A stretch of 11,288 nucleotides of DNA from RGIG2206 sp045577615 (GTDB lineage: Bacteria > Bacillota > Clostridia > Oscillospirales > Acutalibacteraceae), in NCBI GenBank assembly GCA_045577615.1, contig JAZNIT010000018.1, positions 1 to 11,288 of the forward strand, written 5' to 3'. The notes under the pieces are model-generated. The model saw only the letters and a program-made list of their open reading frames with translations, made no database searches and had not been told where the DNA came from. Positions 1 to 6,179 of the stretch are shown piece by piece. Position 1 is the stretch's first letter. Every line of letters starts with the position of its first letter. Position numbers and translations under genes: made by a program.

Positions 1-23
1 ATTGTTTGTGTTACAGTTTTCAT
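1..23 (-). CDS. 5' end of an unidentified gene, cut by the window edge
   Basis: On the minus strand an ATG at 23-21 opens a frame starting MKTVTQT that runs off the window after about seven codons. A good Shine-Dalgarno (AGGAGG, 43-38) lies upstream, though the 14-nt gap is longer than usual. From memory, N-termini of this kind (MKTVT...) are common in clostridial large serine recombinases, but seven residues cannot establish a family. The adjoining inverted repeats (7-122) fit a mobile-element edge. It could equally be a chance ORF. Confidence 0.3.
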
Positions 24-122
24 GACGAATGGTTAATCCTCCTGTCTGTTTTGTCTCAGCAACTTAACTGTAACACAGGATTTTCCATTCGTCACTTATT
101 TTTTATTCCCAACTGTAACACA
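7..122. repeat. Two interleaved families of inverted repeats at the start of the edge gene
   Basis: TGTGTTACAGTT at 7-18 has two exact reverse complements at 66-77 and 111-122. TGACGAATGG at 23-32 has one at 85-94. The outer pair (7-18 with 111-122) and inner pair (23-32 with 85-94) nest into one long stem, while 66-77 offers an alternative partner for 7-18. The right arms therefore look like an inverted, degraded copy of the start region of the edge gene. In a minus-strand transcript these pairings would cover the start codon. A transposon or recombinase end and a translation-control structure are both possible. Confidence 0.6.
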
Positions 123-146
123 TCTATTGTAAACCTACAAAAGTAA

Positions 147-171
147 AAACAGCCGTCAAAAACGGCTGTTT
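147..171. terminator. Intrinsic terminator after ligA (usable from both sides)
   Basis: Perfect 10-bp stem 147-156/162-171 with a 5-nt loop. In the minus direction it is followed by a T-rich tract and lies just 3' of the ligA stop. In the plus direction a weaker T-rich tract follows. It separates ligA from the edge element. Confidence 0.85.
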
Positions 172-173
172 GT

Positions 174-2150
174 TTATTGGTTTATAAGCTCCACAAGCTG
201 TTGCTCGGTCAAAATTGCTACGCCAAGTTGCTGTGCTTTGGTAAGCTTGCTGCCTGCCTCTTCCCCTGCTACAACATAATCTGTCTTTTTTGAAACTGAG
301 GATGAAACCTTGCCCCCCACCGATTCAATCAAAGCAGATGCTTCGTTACGGCTCATAGTAGGCAATGTACCGGTAAGCACGAACGTTTTGCCGCTCAAGC
401 TGCCTTGAACAGCCTTGCGACGGCTTTTCATATTAACACCGCTTTGAGCAAGTCTTTCGATATGAAATCGGCTTTCCTCATTGGCAAAATAATTAATAAT
501 GCTGTCTGCCATTGTGTCGCCTATGCCATCAATAGTGGTGAGGCGCTCTTTATCGGCAGACATAAGATCTGCCATACCACCAAAGTTCTCTTCAAGAATT
601 CTGGCGGCCTTTGAGCCGATAAGACGGATGCCCAAGCCAAATATAAGCCGCCACAATTCATTATCCTTTGATTTTTCAATAGCAGTCATAAGGTTTTGCG
701 CAGAGCGATCACCCGAACGGTCTAGGGATGAAATATCCTCAGCGGTAAGAGTGTAAATATCTGCAGGCACCTTCAAAAGTTCTGCTGCCGAAAGCTGCTC
801 AACGATAGCCTCGCCCAAGCCCTCGATATCCATTGCATCACGGGAAGCGAAATGAATAAGATTGCGAATTTGCTGTGCAGGACAAAGAGGATTAACACAG
901 CGCAAAACCGCCTCATCATCCTGTCTGATAAGCTCGGCACTGCAGGAAGGACATTTGCAAGGCAACTTGAAGCTATCAGTAGTGTTTTTTGTTTGAACAG
1001 AAACTATCTCAGGTATAATTTCGCCTGCCTTACGTACAACAACAACATCGCCGATATTAACGCCCAATTGGTCGATAACATCTTGATTGTGCAAGGTAGC
1101 GCGAGATACTGTTGTACCGGCAAGAAGAACCGGCTCAAAAATTGCAGTAGGAGTAACTGCGCCCGTTCTGCCCACAGTGATTTCAATATCGGTGAGCTTG
1201 GTGGCGCGCTCTTCAGGTGGATATTTATAGGCAACCGCCCATTTGGGATATTTAGCGGTGCTACCCATCTCGTTACGCAAAGAAAGGCTATCAACTTTAA
1301 TTACTGCACCATCTATATCAAAATCAAGATTGCCACGCATATCGCCTATGCGCCGCACCTCTTCAATTGCCTCATCAATAGTGGCGCACTTTTTATAAAA
1401 CGGAAGTGTATTTAATCCAATGGTTTTTAGGTAGTCAAGGGATTGAATATGCGACTCAAGCTCTACACCTTCGGACTGCTGAATGTTAAAAAGAAAAATA
1501 TCAAGCTCACGCTCTGCAGCAATTCTGGGGTTTTTTTGACGTAGAGAGCCTGCGGCAGCGTTGCGGGGATTCTTGGGCAACTTGCCCCCGTCTGCCAACT
1601 GTTGTTCAACAAGCTTGTCAAAGGATGCTCGAGGCATATACACCTCACCGCGCACCTCAATAAAAGGCAGAGCTTGTTTTAATTTTTTAGGTATATTTCT
1701 GATAGTCATAAGATTGGCAGAAACATCCTCACCGGTGTTGCCATCGCCGCGAGTTGAGCCGCGAACAAATACACCGTCACGATACTCGAGAGAAACCGAC
1801 AAGCCGTCAATCTTTGGCTCAACAGAATAGCAAACTTCACCTACTGCATCGCGAACACGACGGTCGAAGGCAATAAGCTCATCTTCGTTGAAAACATCCT
1901 GCAAACTTTCCATACGCACGGTGTGTTCAACCGCTTCAAAGGTATTGAGCGCAACACCGCCCACCTTTTGTGTTGGTGAGTCAGCAGTAACTATCTCAGG
2001 GTTTTCATATTCATAATGCTTGATTTCAAGCATTAGCATATCATATTCATAGTCGGTAACAGCGGGGTCATCATCTTCATAATAACGCTTATTATAATAT
2101 AGTGCCAACTCGCACAATTCTTTATAACGCGCTTTATCTGCTGCTTTCAT
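174..2150 (-). CDS. ligA: NAD(+)-dependent DNA ligase LigA
   Basis: Seals nicks in duplex DNA during replication and repair, using NAD+ to form a ligase-AMP intermediate; cytosolic and normally essential. The 658 residues are close to the usual ~670 and the domain order is complete. The Ia/adenylation part carries the KIDG motif with the nucleophilic lysine at K113 and the FDIDGAVIKV motif at 277-286. An OB fold follows, then a four-cysteine zinc finger (C400, C403, C418, C423), helix-hairpin-helix repeats (about 440-560) and a C-terminal BRCT domain (about 584-658). The ATG at 2150 has a GGAGTG site 7 nt upstream. It is the second gene of an operon with the small Cys-rich gene 15 nt upstream, read from the promoter at 2361-2389, and ends at the terminator at 147-171. 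No missing catalytic residues were seen. Confidence 0.98.
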   Translation of the reverse strand: MKAADKARYKELCELALYYNKRYYEDDDPAVTDYEYDMLMLEIKHYEYENPEIVTADSPTQKVGGVALNTFEAVEHTVRMESLQDVFNEDELIAFDRRVRDAVGEVCYSVEPKIDGLSVSLEYRDGVFVRGSTRGDGNTGEDVSANLMTIRNIPKKLKQALPFIEVRGEVYMPRASFDKLVEQQLADGGKLPKNPRNAAAGSLRQKNPRIAAERELDIFLFNIQQSEGVELESHIQSLDYLKTIGLNTLPFYKKCATIDEAIEEVRRIGDMRGNLDFDIDGAVIKVDSLSLRNEMGSTAKYPKWAVAYKYPPEERATKLTDIEITVGRTGAVTPTAIFEPVLLAGTTVSRATLHNQDVIDQLGVNIGDVVVVRKAGEIIPEIVSVQTKNTTDSFKLPCKCPSCSAELIRQDDEAVLRCVNPLCPAQQIRNLIHFASRDAMDIEGLGEAIVEQLSAAELLKVPADIYTLTAEDISSLDRSGDRSAQNLMTAIEKSKDNELWRLIFGLGIRLIGSKAARILEENFGGMADLMSADKERLTTIDGIGDTMADSIINYFANEESRFHIERLAQSGVNMKSRRKAVQGSLSGKTFVLTGTLPTMSRNEASALIESVGGKVSSSVSKKTDYVVAGEEAGSKLTKAQQLGVAILTEQQLVELINQ

Positions 2151-2165
2151 AAAATTACACTCCGT

Positions 2166-2342
2166 TTAATTTTGTTTGCGAACAATCTTATATTCATCAT
2201 ATAATCTAAAATAAGGACAATTTTGAGTGGAATGAGCCAAAAAATCGCTCATTTCATCTTCATCCAGCTGCATAGCGCATTCGTAGCAGTCAGCTTCATA
2301 ATTGTAATCATAGTTTGCACACATTTCGCAGTTATCACTCAA
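2166..2342 (-). CDS. Small cysteine-rich acidic protein (DUF6472-like)
   Basis: A 58-residue protein with cysteines as CxxC near the N-terminus, a second C-x2-C pair (CYEC) and a later single Cys in NCPYFRL. It has an acidic middle (LDEDEM) and ends DEYKIVRKQN. From memory this matches a conserved clostridial small-protein family, DUF6472, of unknown function. The Cys spacing suggests metal binding, which is inference. A GTG at 2351 would extend the frame by three residues, but that GTG lies inside AAGAGGTGAT (2356-2347), a near-complete match to the anti-Shine-Dalgarno. The TTG at 2342, 4 nt further on, is therefore the better start. It is the first gene of the ligA operon, 15 nt before ligA. 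Confidence 0.8.
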   Translation of the reverse strand: MSDNCEMCANYDYNYEADCYECAMQLDEDEMSDFLAHSTQNCPYFRLYDEYKIVRKQN

Positions 2343-2360
2343 GATTATCACCTCTTAAAA

Positions 2361-2389
2361 ATTATAACAGACAACAAAGAATTTTTCAA
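2361..2389 (-). promoter_or_regulatory. Promoter of the small Cys-rich gene-ligA operon
   Basis: On the minus strand TTGAAA (2389-2384), a 17-bp spacer and TATAAT (2366-2361). Transcription would start near 2354, so the Shine-Dalgarno (2356-2347) would sit at the very 5' end of the mRNA, leaving a leader of only about 12 nt. Confidence 0.75.
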
Positions 2390-2439
2390 GAACAAAGGTG
2401 TCTTGTACTCTTTTTTATCAAAAAATTATCAAAAAGCCC

Positions 2440-2467
2440 TTGACAAAATAAAATTAAGGGATATAAT
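2440..2467 (+). promoter_or_regulatory. Promoter of tRNA-Gln
   Basis: TTGACA (2440-2445), a 16-bp spacer and TATAAT (2462-2467): two perfect hexamers 32 bp before the tRNA 5' end, as expected for a strongly expressed stable RNA. Confidence 0.85.
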
Positions 2468-2499
2468 AATTTAGTCAGTAGCGTTTGACACAGATATTT

Positions 2500-2573
2500 A
2501 GCGGTATTGTGTAACGGTAGCACGGCAGACTCTGACTCTGTTTGTTGAGGTTCGAATCCTTATACCGCTGCCA
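2500..2573 (+). tRNA. tRNA-Gln(CTG)
   Basis: Full cloverleaf: acceptor AGCGGTA (2500-2506) pairs with TACCGCT (2563-2569), discriminator G and encoded CCA (2571-2573). The D-arm is short. The anticodon stem GCAGA/TCTGT closes loop CTCTGAC with anticodon CTG at 2532-2534 (reads CAG). The T-arm has loop TTCGAAT. The stem contains several G-U pairs. It has its own promoter and terminator. The last 14 bases of its body (2556-2569) recur at 2754-2767. Confidence 0.95.
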
Positions 2574-2767
2574 AAAGTGAACACCACCTTTTTGGGTGGT
2601 GTTCACTTTTTTGTCATCGTTATAAGGATAGAACCGTAGGTTCGGCGACGCAGCACAAAAGGCGCGATAGCCTTTTGGGACTGCCAAAGTCTCGAGCACA
2701 CAATAGCCGTTGGGCACCGCTCGGAGCGGTCAACGGCTTTGTGAGCGCAGAGTATCCTTATACCGCT
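2556..2767. repeat. Structured segment of about 200 bp bounded by 14-bp copies of the tRNA-Gln 3' end
   Basis: ATCCTTATACCGCT occurs at 2556-2569 (inside the tRNA) and again at 2754-2767, 198 bp apart. A partial inverted copy of the T-arm (TATAAGGAT...GAACC) lies near 2621-2633. Between the copies are GC-rich hairpins: 2629-2641, about 2657-2675, 2680-2692 and a large one at 2696-2746. The large one has arms 2705-2712/2731-2738, an inner stem 2716-2721/2725-2730, and an outer extension 2696-2703/2739-2746 with one mismatch. A tRNA-targeted insertion or a clade-specific interspersed repeat would fit. No integrase is present. Confidence 0.6.
2573..2612 (+). terminator. Strong intrinsic terminator after tRNA-Gln
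   Basis: Perfect 16-bp stem 2573-2588/2595-2610 with a 6-nt loop, followed by T residues. The stem begins at the last A of the CCA end. Its A-tract and T-tract make it usable in both directions. Confidence 0.9.
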
Positions 2768-3157
2768 AAAATTGATTGACATTTTTAGGTTATCGGTTAT
2801 AATTATACAGGATTCGCTCACGGTATCTACGCTTATTTGCGGTGCCGTCAAGATGTGCGAACCCGTAAAAACAGTAGATTTCACTCCGTTATGACGAGTA
2901 AGCGTAGGCATAACGGCAGTAGCGCTGGCAGAGTCTCTAACCTCTCCAGTTGCAAATTCTACTGTTTCTTTTTGATTTTCCCAACCAGTTAACAACCAAC
3001 TGTTTCCATCTGATTTTTGAGACAAAACCACAGTAAAGTTGTCATAATACAGTCTGATTCTGTCTTCACCCATATTTGTTTCATTGTGTTGAACAACAGC
3101 ATCAACAGCTTTTGCTTGACTGTTTGCGAAGGATTGGGTATAATAGGTGTAGAAGAT
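2603..3157 (-). pseudogene. C-terminal fragment of a phage/mobile-type nuclease-toxin-like protein
   Basis: The frame is open from just after a TAA at 3160-3158 down to 2603. The first ATG is at 3073, but the 28 codons before it continue the same protein pattern (for example YYTQSFANSQAKAVDAVV), so the ATG is internal and the N-terminus is lost. The core contains RIRLYYDNFTVVLSQ and WLLTGWEN followed by an ATGEV segment. From memory this pattern occurs at the C-termini of large phage- and plasmid-encoded proteins with barnase/EndoU/colicin/RelE-like nuclease domains. That assignment is moderate at best. The last ~55 codons run through the structured segment and the tRNA terminator and are not real protein. 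No Shine-Dalgarno or promoter was found. Most likely a decayed mobile-element remnant. Confidence 0.5.
2776..2803 (+). promoter_or_regulatory. Orphan consensus promoter sequence
   Basis: TTGACA (2776-2781), a 16-bp spacer and TATAAT (2798-2803), directly after the second copy of the tRNA 3' end and with the same spacer length as the tRNA-Gln promoter. No gene follows on this strand until the riboswitch, so transcripts would be antisense to the pseudogene. It may be a relic or chance. Confidence 0.4.
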
Positions 3158-3326
3158 TTAGCGTTAATAATTGCCAGCCACTTATACAGCTGAGGATTAA
3201 CTTGCGCTAAGTCTTCTTTTTCATATTCAACTGGTGTTTTGTTTAAACCATATGAAATATAAACTGTTCATTCAGCGCAAATTTTCTGTACATTGTGTCG
3301 AATTTTAAAATTTTAACAAAATATAG
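3158..3326. other. Gene-free stretch between the pseudogene and the riboswitch promoter
   Basis: Only a short minus-strand open frame is visible here (roughly 3087-3285, containing YEKEDLAQVNPQLYKWL). It has no good start and a stop upstream, and is in a different frame from the pseudogene. It may be another eroded piece of the same element. No RNA gene or repeat was seen. Confidence 0.35.
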
Positions 3327-3355
3327 TTGCACATCAGTCGAAATGGTGGTATAAT
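3327..3355 (+). promoter_or_regulatory. Promoter of the riboswitch-symporter unit
   Basis: TTGCAC (3327-3332), a 17-bp spacer and TATAAT (3350-3355). The predicted start near 3362 leaves about 23 nt before the first aptamer. Confidence 0.8.
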
Positions 3356-3384
3356 AAGGCAAATTAAATAGTATTATGTATGAC

Positions 3385-3543
3385 GCTTGCAGGAAAAGCT
3401 ATCTGCTACCGAAGGAGTAACACTCTCAGGTTTCCGAAAGGATGAGGACTGTAAGCCGACATAACTTTGGAGAAGCTCATTAAATTGAGTGCCGAAGGTG
3501 CAAGGCGATTTACGCTTAATCTCTCAGGCAAAAGGACAAAGTT
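3385..3543 (+). promoter_or_regulatory. Tandem glycine riboswitch
   Basis: Two glycine aptamers in series. Aptamer 1 has P1 GCTTGCAG (3385-3392) with CTGTAAGC (3449-3456) and contains the core blocks CCGAAGGAGTAA and CTCTCAGG...GGAC. Aptamer 2 has P1 AACTTTG (3463-3469) with CAAAGTT (3537-3543) and contains TGCCGAAGGTGCAA and CTCTCAGGCAAAAGGAC. Only about 6 nt separate them, as is usual for the tandem class. The element lies between the promoter and an AGCS transporter, a known target class. An intrinsic terminator follows, so control is probably by transcription termination. Many members are switched on by glycine, but the direction here is not proved by the sequence. Confidence 0.95.
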
Positions 3544-3573
3544 TTATTTTACTTTTTCTTTATGTTATCAGAT

Positions 3574-3610
3574 TGCGGTTTGCGCTTTGCGTAAGCCGTA
3601 TTTTTATTTT
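3574..3610 (+). terminator. Riboswitch expression-platform terminator
   Basis: A 12-bp stem (3574-3585 with 3589-3600, some G-U pairs) with a 3-nt loop, followed by TTTTTATTTT. It lies 30 nt after the second aptamer and just before the symporter Shine-Dalgarno (3614-3618). I saw no competing antiterminator sequence clearly enough to name it. Confidence 0.75.
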
Positions 3611-3626
3611 TCAGGAGGAAGAAAAA

Positions 3627-5165
3627 ATGAACGCAATTCTCGAAAAAATTGCCGAAATCAACGGTGCCGTTAACGGCGTCGTTTGGGGCGTACCCGGCTT
3701 GGTACTGCTCATAGGCACAGGTATCCTGATGACCCTTTTAACCAAGGTGTTCCAGGTATCACACATTGGCCACTGGTGGAAAAAGACCATCGGCAGCCTG
3801 TTCAACAAGGATGTTATCAGTCACAGCAAGGAAAAGGGCTCTATCTCCCCTTTCCAGGCTTTATGTACTGCTCTTGCCGCTACTGTTGGTACCGGTAACA
3901 TTGCAGGTGTTGCCGCCGCTATCTGCATCGGCGGTGCAGGCGCTGTTTTCTGGATGTGGGTTGCCGCCTTCTTTGGTATGATGACCAACTATTCTGAAAA
4001 CGTACTTGGTATGTATTTCCGACGCAAAAACGCTAACGGCGAGTGGTCCGGTGGTGCTATGTACTACCTCACCGACGGTCTTGGCAAAAAGAAAAACTGC
4101 AAGTGGATAGGTACCGTTTTGGCCGTTCTATTCTCTATCTTCACTATGCTTGCTTCATTCGGTATCGGTAGCATGGGACAGGTTAACAAGATTGTTGCCA
4201 ACGTTGCAACCGCATTTGATGTTAAGGCTCTTTCATCCATTCAGGTGTTCGAGGGCGTTTCGTTGTACAATATCATTCTTGGCGTATTGATTATGGCTCT
4301 TACCGCTTTGATTGTTCTTGGCGGTCTTAAGAGAATCGCTTCCGTTGCAGAGAAAATCGTTCCCTTTATGGTTGTTTTGTTCGTGCTTGGAAGCCTTGTT
4401 ATTATCGGTGTTAACTATCAAAACATCCTTCCTGCTTTCAAGAGCATCTTCGTTAACGCATTCCAGCCAGAGGCTTTCGTTGGCGGTACTCTTGGCGCTG
4501 CAATCAGCGCTGCCATTACTCAGGGCTTCAAGCGCGGCGTTTTCTCAAACGAGGCAGGTCTTGGTTCATCAGTTATGGTTCACTCCAACTCCAACATCAA
4601 GGAGCCTGTTAAGCAGGGTATGTGGGGTATCTTTGAAGTGTTCGCAGACACTATGGTTGTTTGCACTATGACCGCTTTGGTTGTTCTTACCTCAGGTGTA
4701 TTCAACGCTCAAACCGGTGAAATCGTTGCCGGTCTTAACGACGCAACCCTCGTTGGCGGTGCATTTAACTCTGTATTCTCTTGGGGTGACATCGGTCAGA
4801 AGTTTATTGCTATTGCAATGTTCCTGTTCGCCTTCACCACCGTTCTTGGTTGGTCACACTACGGCGCAAAAGCTTGGGAATACCTCTTTGGCTCAAAAAG
4901 CGTTGTTGTATTTAAGGTCATCCACGTATGCACCATCATCTTTGGTGCCGTACTCACATCTTCACTCGCTTGGGATATTTCAGACACCTTCAACGGTCTT
5001 ATGATGATTCCCAACTTGATCGGTGTAGTTGTTATGTGTCCCTTGGTTGTTAAGATTACCAAAAACTACATCGACCGTCACTTGAAGAAGAAGGATGTTG
5101 AGCCTGTGCTCTCATATGATCCTGCAATTCAAGCAGATGCAATCGCACATCTTGGTGAAGAATAA
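3627..5165 (+). CDS. AGCS-family sodium:alanine/glycine symporter
   Basis: Membrane transporter of the alanine/glycine:cation symporter family, moving small neutral amino acids with Na+ across the cytoplasmic membrane. The 512 residues have about ten hydrophobic segments. The family signature GTGNIAGVAAA is at 88-98, and GFKRGVFSNEAGLGSS at 300-315 is the second conserved block. The C-terminus is a charged cytosolic tail. The frame is open upstream to 3489 but that part is riboswitch RNA. The ATG at 3627 follows AGGAGG with ideal spacing and begins MNAILEKIAEINGAVN, as in relatives. The glycine riboswitch makes glycine (or alanine) the likely substrate; whether it imports or exports cannot be read from the sequence. 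It is a single-gene unit ended by the terminator at 5173-5202. Confidence 0.95.
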   Translation: MNAILEKIAEINGAVNGVVWGVPGLVLLIGTGILMTLLTKVFQVSHIGHWWKKTIGSLFNKDVISHSKEKGSISPFQALCTALAATVGTGNIAGVAAAICIGGAGAVFWMWVAAFFGMMTNYSENVLGMYFRRKNANGEWSGGAMYYLTDGLGKKKNCKWIGTVLAVLFSIFTMLASFGIGSMGQVNKIVANVATAFDVKALSSIQVFEGVSLYNIILGVLIMALTALIVLGGLKRIASVAEKIVPFMVVLFVLGSLVIIGVNYQNILPAFKSIFVNAFQPEAFVGGTLGAAISAAITQGFKRGVFSNEAGLGSSVMVHSNSNIKEPVKQGMWGIFEVFADTMVVCTMTALVVLTSGVFNAQTGEIVAGLNDATLVGGAFNSVFSWGDIGQKFIAIAMFLFAFTTVLGWSHYGAKAWEYLFGSKSVVVFKVIHVCTIIFGAVLTSSLAWDISDTFNGLMMIPNLIGVVVMCPLVVKITKNYIDRHLKKKDVEPVLSYDPAIQADAIAHLGEE

Positions 5166-5172
5166 TTAATTT

Positions 5173-5202
5173 AAGGAGGTTCATACGAACCTCCTTTTTT
5201 AT
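5173..5202 (+). terminator. Terminator of the symporter gene
   Basis: Perfect 10-bp stem 5173-5182/5187-5196 with a 4-nt loop (ATAC), followed by T residues, 7 nt after the stop codon. Confidence 0.9.
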
Positions 5203-5212
5203 ACAAAAAACA

Positions 5213-5241
5213 TTGACTAATCCCACGCTTTTTTATATAAT
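5213..5241 (+). promoter_or_regulatory. Promoter of the AIM24-like gene
   Basis: TTGACT (5213-5218), a 17-bp spacer and TATAAT (5236-5241). The gene's GGAGG (5269-5273) and ATG follow at a normal distance. Confidence 0.8.
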
Positions 5242-5280
5242 AAAATCAGCAAAACCTATTATATAAGTGGAGGTACTAAT

Positions 5281-6009
5281 ATGCTGAATTATAAAATAGA
5301 AGGCGGAAATCTGCCCGTTGTTATATGCCAACCCGAGGCAAACCAAACCATCTGTACCGAGCGCGGCTCTATGTGTTGGATGAGCCCAAATATGAATATG
5401 GAAACCAATGCAGGCGGCTTCAAAAAAGCCATCGGTCGTCTGTTCTCAGGCGAATCAATTTTCTTGAATGAGTTCACCCCCGTGGGTGGCAGTGGTGTAA
5501 TTGCATTTGCGTCACGTTTTCCGGGCAGCATTATCCCCTTTGAGATTACTGAGGGAAATGGTATTATCGTTCAAAAAACCGGCTTTTTAGCAATGGAAAA
5601 AGGGCTGGATTTGTCTATTTATTTCAACAAGCGATTAGGTGCAGGCTTCTTTGGTGGCGAAGGCTTCATTATGCAAAGAATAAGCGGCAACGGCCTTGCA
5701 TTCGTTGAGATAGACGGTCACTGCGAGGTAGTTGAGCTCGGCGTTGGTGAAAGCATCATCGTTGACACCGGTAATCTTGCAGCAATGAGTGAAAGTTGCA
5801 CCATGGATATCCAGGCAGTTAAAGGTGTTAAAAACGTGCTGTTTGGCGGCGCAGGAATATTCCACACCAAGGTAACAGGTCCCGGAAAGGTTTATATGCA
5901 GTCCATGCCTATAAGTGAGGTTGCTGATTTGATCAGCAGTCACATAACCGTCAACAACTCCAGCTCAAACAACAACGACGGCGGATTTACAATTAAGCTG
6001 GGCAACTGA
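5281..6009 (+). CDS. AIM24 / TIGR00266 family protein
   Basis: A 242-residue glycine-rich, all-beta-looking protein with no signal peptide or membrane segment. It matches the AIM24/TIGR00266 family by its conserved run of blocks: an early CTERGSMCWMS segment, FLNEFTPVGGSG (about 61-72), FPGSIIPFEI, FLAMEKGLDLS, and FGGEGFIMQRISGNG followed by a GxFHTKVTGPG-like stretch near the C-terminus. Bacterial members are widespread in Firmicutes, but their biochemical role is not established; the name comes from a mitochondrial relative. The last 18 residues are an Asn/Ser-rich linker ending GGFTIKLGN. The start is well supported by GGAGG 7 nt upstream. It is monocistronic with its own promoter and terminator. 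Confidence 0.88.
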   Translation: MLNYKIEGGNLPVVICQPEANQTICTERGSMCWMSPNMNMETNAGGFKKAIGRLFSGESIFLNEFTPVGGSGVIAFASRFPGSIIPFEITEGNGIIVQKTGFLAMEKGLDLSIYFNKRLGAGFFGGEGFIMQRISGNGLAFVEIDGHCEVVELGVGESIIVDTGNLAAMSESCTMDIQAVKGVKNVLFGGAGIFHTKVTGPGKVYMQSMPISEVADLISSHITVNNSSSNNNDGGFTIKLGN

Positions 6010-6016
6010 TAAATGC

Positions 6017-6047
6017 AGAGCACGGATAACTCTCCGTGCTCTTTTAT
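6017..6047 (+). terminator. Terminator of the AIM24-like gene
   Basis: Perfect 10-bp stem 6017-6026/6033-6042 with a 6-nt loop, followed by TTTATT, 7 nt after the stop codon. Confidence 0.9.
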
Positions 6048-6093
6048 TGTATAATGAAAACCACGCGACTATCGCGTGGTTTTCATTATACAA
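6047..6093. repeat. Perfect 22-bp palindrome hairpin between convergent units
   Basis: Arms 6047-6068 and 6072-6093 are exact reverse complements around the loop CTA. The GC-rich inner part (CCACGCGA/TCGCGTGG) is followed by TTTTC on either strand, so it can act as a weak terminator in both directions. It lies between two clear terminators. Confidence 0.8.
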
Positions 6094-6131
6094 AAAACAC
6101 AACCAATACCCAATGGGTATTGGTTGTGTTT
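6092..6131 (-). terminator. Terminator of the zinc-ribbon operon
   Basis: Perfect 17-bp stem (6095-6111 with 6115-6131, loop AAT). On the minus strand it runs into TTTTTTG. It lies about 50 bp after the last stop codon of the operon. Confidence 0.85.
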
Positions 6132-6179
6132 GAGACCGACACTCAAAATGGAACCGATCTAAAAACCTGGTTTTCGTTA

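Noticed and set aside
852..1415. 187-residue plus-strand open frame inside ligA
   Set aside because: Antisense shadow of a clear, complete ligA; no ribosome site or family pattern.
2475..2717. 80-residue minus-strand open frame
   Set aside because: It is antisense to tRNA-Gln and its terminator and runs through the structured segment; no ribosome site.
3489..3626. 46-residue N-terminal extension of the symporter
   Set aside because: It lies in the second glycine aptamer and the terminator; the ATG at 3627 has a strong ribosome site.
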